Assembly: GCF_904846705.1 (NCBI RefSeq)
Contig: NZ_CAJHBS010000021.1
Span: 1 to 63,354 of the forward strand
Direction of reading: 5' to 3'
DNA length: 63,354 bases
From: Psychrobacter sp. Pi2-52
GTDB taxonomy: Bacteria > Pseudomonadota > Gammaproteobacteria > Pseudomonadales > Moraxellaceae
Shown: positions 9,126 to 18,275 of the stretch, in pieces
Position numbering within the stretch: position 1 is the stretch's first letter
Layout of the letters: each line of letters opens with the position of its first letter
The notes under the pieces: generated by a model
What the model was told of the DNA's origin: nothing
What the model saw: the letters and a program-made list of their open reading frames with translations, nothing else
The model's database searches: none
Made by a program: the position numbers and the translations under genes

Positions 9126-9512
9126 TTAACGTTTTGAGAACTGTGGACGTTTACGTGCTTTACGTAGACCCAGTTTCTTACGTTCAACTTGACGTGAATC
9201 ACGAGTAACAAAACCAGCTGCTTTTAGGGCAGGCTTCAAAGTTTCGTCAGCTTCGATTAATGCACGTGTGATGCCGTGGCGGATTGCGCCAGCTTGACCA
9301 CTAATACCACCGCCTGCAACAGTTACATATAAGTCATATGCGTTAACAGAGTCTAGTAGTTCTAATGGCTGACGTACAACCATGCGTGAAGTTTCACGGC
9401 TGAAGTATTCGTCAAGTGGCTTACCGTTAACAACGATACTACCAGTACCTTTTGATAAAAATACACGAGCAGTAGACGTCTTGCGGCGACCAGTTCCGTA
9501 ATTGCGTTCCAT
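9126..9512 (-). CDS. rpsI: 30S ribosomal protein S9
   Basis: 128 aa, full length. It begins with the family signature [15 protein letters not shown] and ends with the invariant basic tail [12 protein letters not shown], whose last residues touch P-site t[18 protein letters not shown], the S9 signature, is in the middle. It lies 10 bp downstream of rplM in the standard L13-S9 operon, followed by a strong terminator. Confidence 0.98.
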   Translation of the reverse strand: MERNYGTGRRKTSTARVFLSKGTGSIVVNGKPLDEYFSRETSRMVVRQPLELLDSVNAYDLYVTVAGGGISGQAGAIRHGITRALIEADETLKPALKAAGFVTRDSRQVERKKLGLRKARKRPQFSKR

Positions 9513-9522
9513 AAGTATATCC

Positions 9523-9951
9523 TTAGATGTCTAGTTCTTTAGGTTGCTGTGCAGTATGTGGATGATCAGTACCCGCATAAAGTTTCAGCTTCTTGATCAT
9601 CGCATAGCCAAGAGGGCCCTTTGGAAGCATACCCTTAACTGCTTTGTGTAGAACATCTTCAGGCTTATGTGCAAGCAACTTATTGAAGTTGGTTTCTTTA
9701 ATACCACCTGGGTAGCCACTGTGACGATAGTACTTTTTGTCTTGTGCTTTTTTACCCGTTACCGTGATTTTGTCAGCATTGATGACAACAATAAAGTCAC
9801 CAGTATCAACGTGCGGAGTAAAAGAAGGCTTGTGCTTGCCACGTAAGCGAGTTGCGATTTGAGTGGCTAAGCGACCAAGGGTTTTGCCGTCAGCATCTAC
9901 GACATACCAGTCATGGGTCACTTCAGCTGGTTTTGCACTAAGTGTTTTCAT
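9523..9951 (-). CDS. rplM: 50S ribosomal protein L13
   Basis: 142 aa, full length. N-terminal [20 protein letters not shown], then [18 protein letters not shown] and the L13 signature around [20 protein letters not shown]. It is the first gene of the rplM-rpsI operon, and its promoter is expected in the 210-bp gap up to rsmD. In related bacteria L13 can repress its own operon; no leader element could be recognised here. Confidence 0.98.
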   Translation of the reverse strand: MKTLSAKPAEVTHDWYVVDADGKTLGRLATQIATRLRGKHKPSFTPHVDTGDFIVVINADKITVTGKKAQDKKYYRHSGYPGGIKETNFNKLLAHKPEDVLHKAVKGMLPKGPLGYAMIKKLKLYAGTDHPHTAQQPKELDI

Positions 9952-10161
9952 GATAAAACCTTAAAATTAGAATTCGTTGAGAGTTTAGCTGGGAACGGGG
10001 CTCTCAAAAAACAGACTGCATATTATAAGCAGTAGCGCCTACGCTTGCAAGCTGCATTGGGGTTTATTTTCGCCTTATATACATTAAACTGCAGCGTCGG
10101 CCAGTTTTTAGCGGTTCTAAACATTTATAAAATACGTTAACGGCTTTCATTAACCCGACAA

Positions 10162-10848
10162 TTATGACGATGATAGACGATAAAGTCCAGCAACAACTTG
10201 TCCGACTTTGGTTTGTTTCAAGCATTCAAAAGCGATTGGTTGCTGAGTAACGTTTGATTGGGGGGCTAAATTCTCATTTAGCGACGCTTCCAATTGCTTA
10301 AGCTGTGCTGACAAATCTTTATCAGCTTCTAAATAAATCAGTGTTTCAGTATTTATTAAGGTATTGGTAATAAGTGCAGTCAAAATAGGCTGCCATAAAT
10401 CTTGAGCATAAGGCGGATCGATAAATACAATGTCAAAGGGGCGCGCAGTCAGCTGCTCTTGACGCAATATTTGCTCAGCAGTGCCAGTGATGACTTGATA
10501 AGCAGCAGCCTCAAGGCGTAATTGCTCAGCGCTCTGACGTAGCATGTTGCTTTGTGCTGGGTTGATTTCGATAAATGTCGTATGGGCCGCACCGCGAGAT
10601 AGCGCTTCAAACCCTAGTACGCCACTGCCAGCACAGCTATCAAGTACATGGGCATCATGAATGTCAGCGAGTAGCCAGTTAAATAAAGTCTCCCGCAAGC
10701 GATCTGGGGTCGGGCGCAGGCCATCTGCATCGATGAAACTTACAATACGGCGCTTAAACTGACCACCGATAATGCGTACATCACCCGCTGCCGCACTTTT
10801 CGCCTTACGATTATTCTTTGGTGCGCGTCCATTTGAGGCTTTTTTCAT
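10162..10848 (-). CDS. rsmD: 16S rRNA (guanine-966-N2)-methyltransferase RsmD
   Basis: 228 aa. It methylates G966 of 16S rRNA in the assembled small subunit using S-adenosylmethionine. Residues 70-76 are the SAM-binding loop DSCAGSG and 144-147 are DPPY, the catalytic motif of N2-guanine methyltransferases; RIIGGQFKRR and LRPTPDRLRETLFNWL are diagnostic for RsmD. A basic N-terminal tail of about 25 residues (KKASNGRAPKNNRKAK) may help RNA binding. It is 69 bp downstream of mrdA on the same strand and could be cotranscribed with it. ftsY and coaD, frequent neighbours elsewhere, are absent. Confidence 0.93.
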   Translation of the reverse strand: MKKASNGRAPKNNRKAKSAAAGDVRIIGGQFKRRIVSFIDADGLRPTPDRLRETLFNWLLADIHDAHVLDSCAGSGVLGFEALSRGAAHTTFIEINPAQSNMLRQSAEQLRLEAAAYQVITGTAEQILRQEQLTARPFDIVFIDPPYAQDLWQPILTALITNTLINTETLIYLEADKDLSAQLKQLEASLNENLAPQSNVTQQPIAFECLKQTKVGQVVAGLYRLSSS

Positions 10849-10917
10849 TATCGTGTCTCGCTTACCAATTCTTTGCTAGGTTTTGCTTTTTATACTATTA
10901 ATCACTTAAACGTCTAG

Positions 10918-12903
10918 TTACTCAGACGTCGCTGCTGCCGCTTCAGCTTCCGCGGCTTCTTTCTCTTCCAATGCTTTTGCTTCTTTATCACGAATGGCAT
11001 CACGCATCGCTTTTTCAAAAGCCTTTTGGCGTTTAATGACTTTTAGCTCATCAGCAGAAGGTGGCAGCACAGGATCTGTCTTACGTTGTAATACCCAGTA
11101 GTCAAATAGAGCACGGCCAATAGGCGCTGCAACAGCACTACCACCGCCGCCATTTTCAACCAATACTGCAAGGGCAATCTGCGGGTCTTCTACTGGGGCA
11201 AAACCATTAAACCAAGCATGATCCCAGTGACGCTTATCGATTGCTGACTTGTCATAGCGCTGGCCTTGAGCGATAGACTTTACCTGTGCAGTACCTGTTT
11301 TACCAGCGATACGATAGCGTGGAGTATAGATGCCGCGGCCTGTCCCTCTTTTGACGGTGTCTTCCATAGCATCATGCATTCGTAGCCAGTCAGACGGCTT
11401 ACCGTTGTAGTCTATTTTGCCATCTGGCTTAGTGATGATTTTGACGTCCGCAGCACCGTCACTGCTCTTTAATAAATGCGGGGTAATGTGCTGTCCCTTA
11501 CTGGCAGTCATGGCTGTAGCGTTGGCAATCTGTAGCGGCGTTGCCAAGAAATACCCTTGTCCAATACTGACCGAGATGGTTTCGCCCGGTAGCCAGTCTT
11601 TATCGTAAGTGTCTTTTTTCCATTTTGGCGATGGCATGATGCCTGATTTTTCGTTGGGCAAATCAATGCCTGTTTGTTGACCAAAACCAAAGCGTGTCAT
11701 CCAATCATGTAGACGTTGTATGCCCATCTCGTAGGCCAGTTTGTAGTAATACGTATCGACCGACATCATGATGGATTTTTTGAGGTCTACCGTGCCATGA
11801 CCGCCACGTTTCCAGTCACGGAATCGATGCGTGTCACCAGGTAAGCTAAAATAACCAGGGTCATAGATAGTGCTGTTCCAATCGCGTAGACCATAATGAA
11901 TACCGCCCAAACCTTCGAACGGTTTAATAGTAGAAGCAGGGGGGTACATCCCTTGGAGTGCGCGATTGTATAGTGGCTGATCTAAATCTTCACGCAGATC
12001 GTCGTAGTCTTTGAAAGAAATACCCGATATGAAAGGGTTAGGGTCGTAGCTTGGATTACTAACAAATGCCAATACATCACCGTTTTTGGGATCTATCGCG
12101 ACGATTGCACCGCGGCGTCCATCGAGTTGCTGTTGGGCGATGGTTTGCAAACCATAATCCAAGCTCAACGTAATATCGTTACCCGCTATTGGCGGCTTGG
12201 TATCCAGTTGACGTAAAATATTGCCATGTGCGTCTGTCTCTACCGATTGATAACCCGGTTGCCCAAGCAAAATATCCTCGTAGTAGTCTTCAATACCGAT
12301 TTTACCAATCAAGTCAGTACCAGCATAACGGTCTTTATCAATACGCTTTGACTCTTTGTCATTGATACGTCCGACATAGCCGATGACATGGGCAAACAGC
12401 TCATCATAAGGATAAGAGCGCGTAAGCTTGCTTTGGATAGAGACCCCGCGGAAGAAAGGCTTACGCTCACTAAACTGAGCCAACTGTGCTTCTGTTAAAT
12501 CGATTTTAATCGTCACAGGGTCGTTTTTATTTTTACTTAGACGCGCCAAAATGTCAGTGATATCTGTATCGGTTAAATCAAAAATCGGCGCAAGCAGATG
12601 CAACGTGCGCTCAGGATTTTCGACTTCATCAGGGCTGAGCATCGCTGTAAATACAGGCTGATTGTCTGCCAGTATTACCCCGTTACGATCATAGATATAC
12701 CCACGACTAGGCGGCGCAGATATTAGTTTGATACGGTTGTTATCGGCTTGCGTGGTGTACTGATCATGAGCATAGACTTGCAAATACCCATAACGTGTTA
12801 TCAAACCGCCCAAACCAATCAATATTATAATCCCAAAGATGATAATACGATTGGTAAAGGTACTGTTGACCTGTTCGGTATTGGGAGTTATCGGTTTATT
12901 CAT
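10918..12903 (-). CDS. mrdA: Penicillin-binding protein 2, rod-shape transpeptidase
   Basis: 661 aa. An inner-membrane DD-transpeptidase that works with RodA in lateral wall synthesis and is a beta-lactam target. One N-terminal transmembrane helix (about 19-41, IIIFGIIILIGLGGLIT), then the PBP dimerisation domain beginning APPSRGYIYDRNG. Active-site motifs: STIK in PPASTIKPFEGL (about 322-333), SVD in the SxN position, and KTGT in IAGKTGTAQ (about 532-540). The C-terminal 30 residues are an Ala/Glu-rich, probably helical tail. rodA is not adjacent, which differs from the usual mrdA-mrdB pairing. Confidence 0.95.
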   Translation of the reverse strand: MNKPITPNTEQVNSTFTNRIIIFGIIILIGLGGLITRYGYLQVYAHDQYTTQADNNRIKLISAPPSRGYIYDRNGVILADNQPVFTAMLSPDEVENPERTLHLLAPIFDLTDTDITDILARLSKNKNDPVTIKIDLTEAQLAQFSERKPFFRGVSIQSKLTRSYPYDELFAHVIGYVGRINDKESKRIDKDRYAGTDLIGKIGIEDYYEDILLGQPGYQSVETDAHGNILRQLDTKPPIAGNDITLSLDYGLQTIAQQQLDGRRGAIVAIDPKNGDVLAFVSNPSYDPNPFISGISFKDYDDLREDLDQPLYNRALQGMYPPASTIKPFEGLGGIHYGLRDWNSTIYDPGYFSLPGDTHRFRDWKRGGHGTVDLKKSIMMSVDTYYYKLAYEMGIQRLHDWMTRFGFGQQTGIDLPNEKSGIMPSPKWKKDTYDKDWLPGETISVSIGQGYFLATPLQIANATAMTASKGQHITPHLLKSSDGAADVKIITKPDGKIDYNGKPSDWLRMHDAMEDTVKRGTGRGIYTPRYRIAGKTGTAQVKSIAQGQRYDKSAIDKRHWDHAWFNGFAPVEDPQIALAVLVENGGGGSAVAAPIGRALFDYWVLQRKTDPVLPPSADELKVIKRQKAFEKAMRDAIRDKEAKALEEKEAAEAEAAAATSE

Positions 12904-13396
12904 AGAAGATCAGAGCCCAAACGGTCAGTGAGTCAATAAAAGAAAAGTAAGAGGGCAGGTTGGTTAACCAAAGTGCGGTGAGTCTAAAAGATAATGCAAA
13001 TGGTTTCAATCACATAGAAGGGTATGGTGTGAAATCGTCATGCAGTCATTTATACGCAGGTAGTCTTTGTTATTGCACTACAAATTATAACAGAACAAAT
13101 GAGCAGACGCAGTACTCAGTCATATATTTTGTCTTGATTATCTACTGACCAAGCACTTGCTTATATTTAGGTTTTTATTGGTTAACAGACGATATGAACC
13201 ATGTCATCTTTAGTCACAACTTGCCGCTGGTCTATATGTGCTAATAAATGGCAAGTATGCTAAAATCAGGCGATTTATTTTATAGTAGTTATTATGGGCG
13301 GAGCGTCTTTTGAAACGTTCTCATTTTGCTAAAGTCTCGTTATCAGTAGCGACAGTATTAGCAACGACAATCAACCTGTCAGGGACTAGATAAGTC
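12904..13396. other. Intergenic region between divergent mrdA and the DUF445 gene
   Basis: 493 bp. One 62-codon plus-strand frame (12960-13148) exists, but it has no ribosome binding site and no recognisable features, so I leave it out. Divergent promoters for mrdA and the DUF445 gene are expected here. AT-rich stretches at 13075-13190 and 13260-13300 are the likeliest places. Nothing else was seen. Confidence 0.5.
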
Positions 13397-14731
13397 ATGG
13401 ACGTAAATTCATTATGGCAGACGATAGCTGAACACCCAGAGTTCTTTGCTATGCTGACCATTCCACCAGTGACGGCATTCGTCACTTGGGTACATGTGTG
13501 GATGGCGCTCAAGATGCTGTTCTATCCGGTCAAGTTCTGGGGTATTCGTATTCCGAACTTCCCGTTTTTTGGGTTGCCAGGTATCGGTTGGCAAGGTATC
13601 GTTCCGCGCAAAGCGGGCAAGATATCAGGGGTTATCGTTGACCAGACGCTCTCAAAACTCGGTTCACTTGATGAGTTTTTTAAGGCGATGGAGCCTGAGC
13701 AAATGGCGATATTTGTCACTGATACGGTGGACAAAAACCTTGAGCCATTGATTGATGAGGTAATGCTGGATCACTCGCCAGCATTGTGGGGCAACCTTCC
13801 TTACGCCCTAAAGCGCCGTGTCTATGCGCAAGCCCATAAAGAGCTCCCTAGTATTATGCAGTCGCTTGTGACAGATTTGACTTATCATGTCGAAGACTTG
13901 GTCGATATGCGCAAAATGATTGTCAATACCATGGAAAATGATCGTCGTTTGATGGTCAATATGTTTTTAAAAGTTGGGCAAAAAGAGATCGATTTTATCT
14001 GGCACATCAGTGCTTTGATTGGTCTGGTATTTGGTATTATCCAGATGTTTATATTTTTGGTAGTGCCGCAGCATTGGACCGTACCGTTCTTTGCTGCAAT
14101 TTGGGGTTTTCTCACCAATTGGATTGCCATTTGGATGGTATTTAATCCAGTAGAGCCGCACTTCATACCTTATTTGAAGTTGTTTTCGGTGCAGAGTTGC
14201 TTTCCATTTATCAAACCTGTCATACCGCATATCGCAAAGTATCGTTTGCAAGGCGGCTTTATGAAGCGCCAAGAGGAAGTTTCTGAGGTTTTTGCTGAGA
14301 TTGTGGTAAAAGATTTGGTCACTCTAGAAAACATCATGAATGAAATGATGTATGGCGATCGCTCAGCGCAAACCCGTGATTTGATGAAATCGCATCTATA
14401 TACGGTGCTAGAGTCACCAGTGATTAGTACGACATTACGTGTGGGATTGGGTCGCCGTGATTATGGACAACTCAAAAATACCATTATCGATAAGTCTATT
14501 GTCGCGACGATGGTACCACTGCGAGATCCTGAGCTAAATGAAAGCCGAGCCAGTAAAATATTTGGTCTGTTTCGCGATAGAATACGTGCGCTCACGCCAA
14601 ATGAGTTTCAGAACCTGTTACGTCCAGCTTTCCGTGAGGATGAGATGACGTTGATTGTTTTGGGCGGTTTGACTGGTTTTCTAGCAGGTTGGCTGCATTT
14701 AGTGTTAGTATTTTTCCCCTCGATGCAATAA
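13397..14731 (+). CDS. DUF445 family membrane protein
   Basis: 444 aa, matching the DUF445 pattern: an N-terminal hydrophobic stretch (FFAMLTIPPVTAFVTWVHVWM), the motif WGIRIPNFPFFGLPGIGWQGIVPRKA shortened here to its key feature GWQG-VP-KA, and a repeated alpha-helical domain. Two central helices follow (ALIGLVFGIIQMFIFLVV and FFAAIWGFLTNWIAIWMVF, about 200-250), and there is a C-terminal helix (LGGLTGFLAGWLHLVLVFF). The GWLTNW-like FLTNWIAIWMVFNP motif is typical of the family. The biochemical role of the family is unknown. It stands alone upstream of the ccm genes with a 280-bp gap, so a link to cytochrome c maturation is not supported. Confidence 0.85.
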   Translation: MDVNSLWQTIAEHPEFFAMLTIPPVTAFVTWVHVWMALKMLFYPVKFWGIRIPNFPFFGLPGIGWQGIVPRKAGKISGVIVDQTLSKLGSLDEFFKAMEPEQMAIFVTDTVDKNLEPLIDEVMLDHSPALWGNLPYALKRRVYAQAHKELPSIMQSLVTDLTYHVEDLVDMRKMIVNTMENDRRLMVNMFLKVGQKEIDFIWHISALIGLVFGIIQMFIFLVVPQHWTVPFFAAIWGFLTNWIAIWMVFNPVEPHFIPYLKLFSVQSCFPFIKPVIPHIAKYRLQGGFMKRQEEVSEVFAEIVVKDLVTLENIMNEMMYGDRSAQTRDLMKSHLYTVLESPVISTTLRVGLGRRDYGQLKNTIIDKSIVATMVPLRDPELNESRASKIFGLFRDRIRALTPNEFQNLLRPAFREDEMTLIVLGGLTGFLAGWLHLVLVFFPSMQ

Positions 14732-14826
14732 TGCATCAATAAGTATTTTTAATTAGTCACGAACGGCTGTATTGAATAAGCTTTGAATAACTAGAAAATG
14801 TAAAATTAACAACAGATAAGCATTTT

Positions 14827-14849
14827 GTATCAATCATTCATATTGATAC
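14827..14849. repeat. Inverted repeat upstream of ccmF
   Basis: GTATCAAT and ATTGATAC form 8-bp arms separated by 7 bp, 163 bp before ccmF. Symmetry and position would suit a regulator site or a weak stem-loop. No T run follows. Confidence 0.4.
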
Positions 14850-15011
14850 GTCACAATGATAGTAGCGGGTTTTATGTGCTTCTACAGCAATTGAAACCTC
14901 AGTTTTTAACCGTAAACTATGACCGCATAAAGGACTATTAGCGTTTGCCAGTGGCTAGCAATGCCATCGGTGAACCCTTAATTGTATCCAAGGTAAACAA
15001 GGTTAGACCGT

Positions 15012-17042
15012 ATGTTAATCACAGAATTGGGTTATTTTGCCTTGCTGGCCGCTTTTATACTGGCGATTTTGCAGGTGGTACTACCAACCATTGGCGTCAT
15101 GCGTGACCACGTCGCTTGGCAGCGTTTGGCGCCAAGTCTGGCATGGGCACAATTTGCGGCAATGATTACCTCATTTGCAGCATTGATGGCAGGCTTTTAT
15201 TACAACGACTTTAGTCTCGTCTATGTCACTCAGCACTCCAATACATTGCTGCCTTGGTACTATAAGCTGTCGGCGACATGGGGCGGACATGAAGGCTCGC
15301 TGCTACTGTGGATGACCATCATGGCCACTTGGTGTGCGCTGGTCTCTTACTTCAGTCGTGGGTTGCCGTTGTCCATGCGTGCGCGAGTGCTAGTGATACT
15401 GGCAGGCGTGCAGATGATGATGCTAGCGATGCTAATCTTTACCTCATCGCCATTCGATCGCACATTGCCCAATTTACCTGTTGATGGTGCGGATCTAAAC
15501 CCTGTATTGCAAGATTTCGGTCTGATCATTCACCCACCGATGCTTTATATGGGTTACGTGGGTATGGTTGTGCCATTTGCGTTTTGTATGGCAGCACTGT
15601 GGGAAGGGCGTTTGGATGCGGTATGGACACGCTGGTCGCGTCCATGGGCATTGGCTGCTTGGGGTTTCTTAACAGTCGGTATCGCGCTTGGCTCATGGTG
15701 GGCTTATTATGAGCTTGGCTGGGGTGGTTGGTGGTTCTGGGATCCAGTAGAGAACGCCTCATTAATGCCATGGTTGGCAGGAACAGCGCTACTACATTCA
15801 CTTGCTGTCACCGAAAAACGCGGTGTATTTAAAGCATGGACAATCATGCTCGCAATCTTTGCTTTTGCGCTTAGCTTGCTTGGTACGTTCTTAGTACGTT
15901 CAGGTGTCATCACGTCAGTGCATTCATTTGCCGCTGATCCAACGCGTGGTTTAGTGATTCTAGTCATTCTCGGTATCATCGTCGGCGGTGGTCTGTTGAT
16001 GTTTGCGGTACGTGGTTGGCGTTTGACGGTCGAGAGTCAGTATCGACTTATCTCACGTGAATCATTTTTGGTAATTAACAACGTTATTATTCTCATTTCA
16101 ACCTTAGTGGTACTACTGGGTACACTATATCCTATTATTGCTGATGCCTTTAATTTAGGTCAGGTATCTGTTGGCCCTCCATACTTCAACGCTCTATTTG
16201 TGCCGTTGACATGGCTGCTACTGGTGGCGATGGGTATGGGCTCTAATATCCGCTGGAAACAAGACAGCCGCCCGTTATTGGGTGCTGGTATGGTTATCGC
16301 GGTGAGCAGTTTGGTATTGGCCGCCATTATCACCTATTTTGCCAGTCCATCAGCGATGCTAAATATCGGTGTCACATTGGCGGTGAGCTTTTGGGTGTTG
16401 TTATGGATGGTTGTCGATTTCAAAGACAAGACCAAAAATGCACCAAGTCGTTTAAACGGCTTACGTCAGTTGCGTCTGAGCTATTGGGGTCAGCAAACCG
16501 CTCATATTGGTGTCATCATTGCAGTTATTGGTGTGGCATTTACCAGTACGTTGAGCATTGAGCGCGATGTGGCATTAGGGCCTAATGACAGTGTCAACGT
16601 GCAAGGCTATGACTTTACGGTAAAAGGTTTTAGTGAAGTAAAAGGCAGTAACTTTGACGCTACGCAAGCAGAAGTAACAGTCAGCAAAGACGGTCAAGAA
16701 GTGACCACGTTATATCCTGAAAAGCGTAACTATATTATCAGTATGATGCCGATGACGGAGGCTGCGATTGATGCCAATCTGATGCGTGATGTGTACGTAG
16801 CACTTGGTGAGCCAATTGCTGAAGATAGCAATGAATGGGCTTTCCGTATCTATGTCAAACCGCTTATCCGCTGGATATGGTTGGGTGCGCTTATCATGGC
16901 GTTTGGCGCATTGCTCAGCATGCTAGACAATCGTTACCGTATCAAAAAAACCAAAACACCTGCGCAAATCGCGGCCAAAAAATCAGGCTTTGCTACGGTT
17001 GCGGATTTGGATACGTCGGCTACAAAGATAGGGGAGCGTTAA
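15012..17042 (+). CDS. ccmF: Cytochrome c heme lyase subunit CcmF
   Basis: 676 aa, polytopic inner-membrane protein that attaches heme to apocytochrome c in system I maturation. The tryptophan-rich WWD domain is present at about 235-247 (GGWWFWDPVENAS), and family stretches such as WGGHEGSLLLW and HPPMLYMGYVG are seen, with many transmembrane helices throughout. The C-terminal periplasmic loop (about 515-600) precedes the last helix. It is the first gene of a ccmF-G-H-I block whose members are almost touching. ccmABCDE are not upstream: 14732-15011 has no gene. They must be elsewhere. Confidence 0.96.
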   Translation: MLITELGYFALLAAFILAILQVVLPTIGVMRDHVAWQRLAPSLAWAQFAAMITSFAALMAGFYYNDFSLVYVTQHSNTLLPWYYKLSATWGGHEGSLLLWMTIMATWCALVSYFSRGLPLSMRARVLVILAGVQMMMLAMLIFTSSPFDRTLPNLPVDGADLNPVLQDFGLIIHPPMLYMGYVGMVVPFAFCMAALWEGRLDAVWTRWSRPWALAAWGFLTVGIALGSWWAYYELGWGGWWFWDPVENASLMPWLAGTALLHSLAVTEKRGVFKAWTIMLAIFAFALSLLGTFLVRSGVITSVHSFAADPTRGLVILVILGIIVGGGLLMFAVRGWRLTVESQYRLISRESFLVINNVIILISTLVVLLGTLYPIIADAFNLGQVSVGPPYFNALFVPLTWLLLVAMGMGSNIRWKQDSRPLLGAGMVIAVSSLVLAAIITYFASPSAMLNIGVTLAVSFWVLLWMVVDFKDKTKNAPSRLNGLRQLRLSYWGQQTAHIGVIIAVIGVAFTSTLSIERDVALGPNDSVNVQGYDFTVKGFSEVKGSNFDATQAEVTVSKDGQEVTTLYPEKRNYIISMMPMTEAAIDANLMRDVYVALGEPIAEDSNEWAFRIYVKPLIRWIWLGALIMAFGALLSMLDNRYRIKKTKTPAQIAAKKSGFATVADLDTSATKIGER

Positions 17043-17043
17043 T

Positions 17044-17721
17044 ATGACTACCTCAAACAATGAACCTGATAAAAAAGCTCAGCAACAGGCTGTCAACGAG
17101 ATTAAAGCGCCAAGCAGCAATAGAGTAAAAACTAAGAAAAAACTTAAAATTGGGTTTTTGATTCCGCTGGTTATCTTTATTGGGGTGCTTTATCTGCTAG
17201 GTAATCAGCTAGGTAAACCGACTGAAGTAGTGATGAACACCGCGCTTGAGCGTCCAGTACCTGCCTTTGAGTTGCCATTATTATCAGATACCAGTCGTAT
17301 CATGACGAATGACAACCTGCCAGATAAGCCATTCCTCATGAATATTTGGGGCTCTTGGTGTCCAACTTGTATCATTGAGCATCCTTTTTTGATGAAGCTA
17401 GAAGAGCGCGGTATTAACTTGGTGGGCGTAAACTACAAAGATGATATTGGTGATGCGTTAGGGTATCTGAATCGCGGTGGTGACCCGTTCTCTATGTCTA
17501 TTCAGGACTTGTCAGGACAGTTCGCTCTAGATTTGGGTCTGACTGGTGCGCCTGAGACTTTTATCGTCGATGGTGATGGGATTATTCGTCAGCATATCAT
17601 CGGTGAGATCAATGAAAGCAATTGGCAAAGTCGTATTACGCCTTGCTTGATGGTACTCAATGACGCTAGTAATAATGGGGTCAGTCCAGATCCGAGCCAG
17701 GTTGAGGAGGCGTGCAAATGA
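17044..17721 (+). CDS. ccmG: Thiol:disulfide interchange protein CcmG/DsbE
   Basis: 225 aa, membrane-anchored periplasmic thioredoxin that reduces the CXXCH cysteines of apocytochrome c. A basic N-terminal stretch of about 35 residues is followed by one helix (KIGFLIPLVIFIGVLYLLG), and then a thioredoxin fold with the active site WGSWCPTC and the cis-proline region GAPETFIVDGDG, both CcmG/DsbE signatures. Its start is 1 bp after the ccmF stop and its end overlaps the ccmH start, so translation is probably coupled. Confidence 0.95.
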   Translation: MTTSNNEPDKKAQQQAVNEIKAPSSNRVKTKKKLKIGFLIPLVIFIGVLYLLGNQLGKPTEVVMNTALERPVPAFELPLLSDTSRIMTNDNLPDKPFLMNIWGSWCPTCIIEHPFLMKLEERGINLVGVNYKDDIGDALGYLNRGGDPFSMSIQDLSGQFALDLGLTGAPETFIVDGDGIIRQHIIGEINESNWQSRITPCLMVLNDASNNGVSPDPSQVEEACK

Positions 17722-18275
17722 TAGCCTACCAAATAAGAAAGGCGACCATAAAGTTAGTAAGCTTGTTTATCGCTTGTCTATTGAGCATAGCAAGCTTTGC
17801 TGCCATTGATGTCTACGATTTTGATTCTGTGCAACAAGAAGCCCAGTACCGTGGTCTTATCGAAGAGCTGCGCTGCCCGAAATGTCAAAACCAAAACTTG
17901 GCAGGGTCTGATGCACCCATTGCGCAAGACTTAAAGCAAAAAACCTATGATTTGATAAAAGATGGGCGTAGTGATGGCGAGATTCGAGCCTATATGCAAG
18001 AGCGCTATGGCGACTTTATCAGTTATAAGCCGCCAGTACGTCCTTCAACATGGATTTTATGGTTTTTCCCACCGTTATTATTGATCGTTTTATTGGTCGG
18101 TTGGTTTTGGCAAAGTAAACGCCGTCAGCTTGTCGCCAGCGGTGAGAGTGGTGTAGCAGTAGACAACCATGTCAAAGCGTTGTCTGCCGCTGAAAAAGCA
18201 GAACTTGATCGCTTATTGTCACGAGCCAATAACGATGACAAAGACGACACTACAAGCCTTGGGGGCAAAAAATGA
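17718..18275 (+). CDS. ccmH: Cytochrome c maturation protein CcmH (CcmL-type)
   Basis: 185 aa, thiol-oxidoreductase subunit of the heme lyase complex. A signal/anchor (LVSLFIACLLSIASFA) is followed by the LRCPKCQNQNLAGSDAPIA motif, shown here by LRCPKC and its NQN-SDA continuation, and then a C-terminal helix (WILWFFPPLLLIVLLVGWFW). I chose the ATG at 17718, which overlaps the ccmG stop (ATGA) and has GAGGAGG at the right distance; a GTG at 17712 is too close to that site. It covers only the N-terminal half of the E. coli fusion protein; the rest is the separate ccmI next door. Confidence 0.94.
   Translation: MIAYQIRKATIKLVSLFIACLLSIASFAAIDVYDFDSVQQEAQYRGLIEELRCPKCQNQNLAGSDAPIAQDLKQKTYDLIKDGRSDGEIRAYMQERYGDFISYKPPVRPSTWILWFFPPLLLIVLLVGWFWQSKRRQLVASGESGVAVDNHVKALSAAEKAELDRLLSRANNDDKDDTTSLGGKK

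Noticed and set aside
12960..13148. 62-codon plus-strand frame in the mrdA/DUF445 gap
   Set aside because: No ribosome binding site and no recognisable features; the region is needed for divergent promoters.
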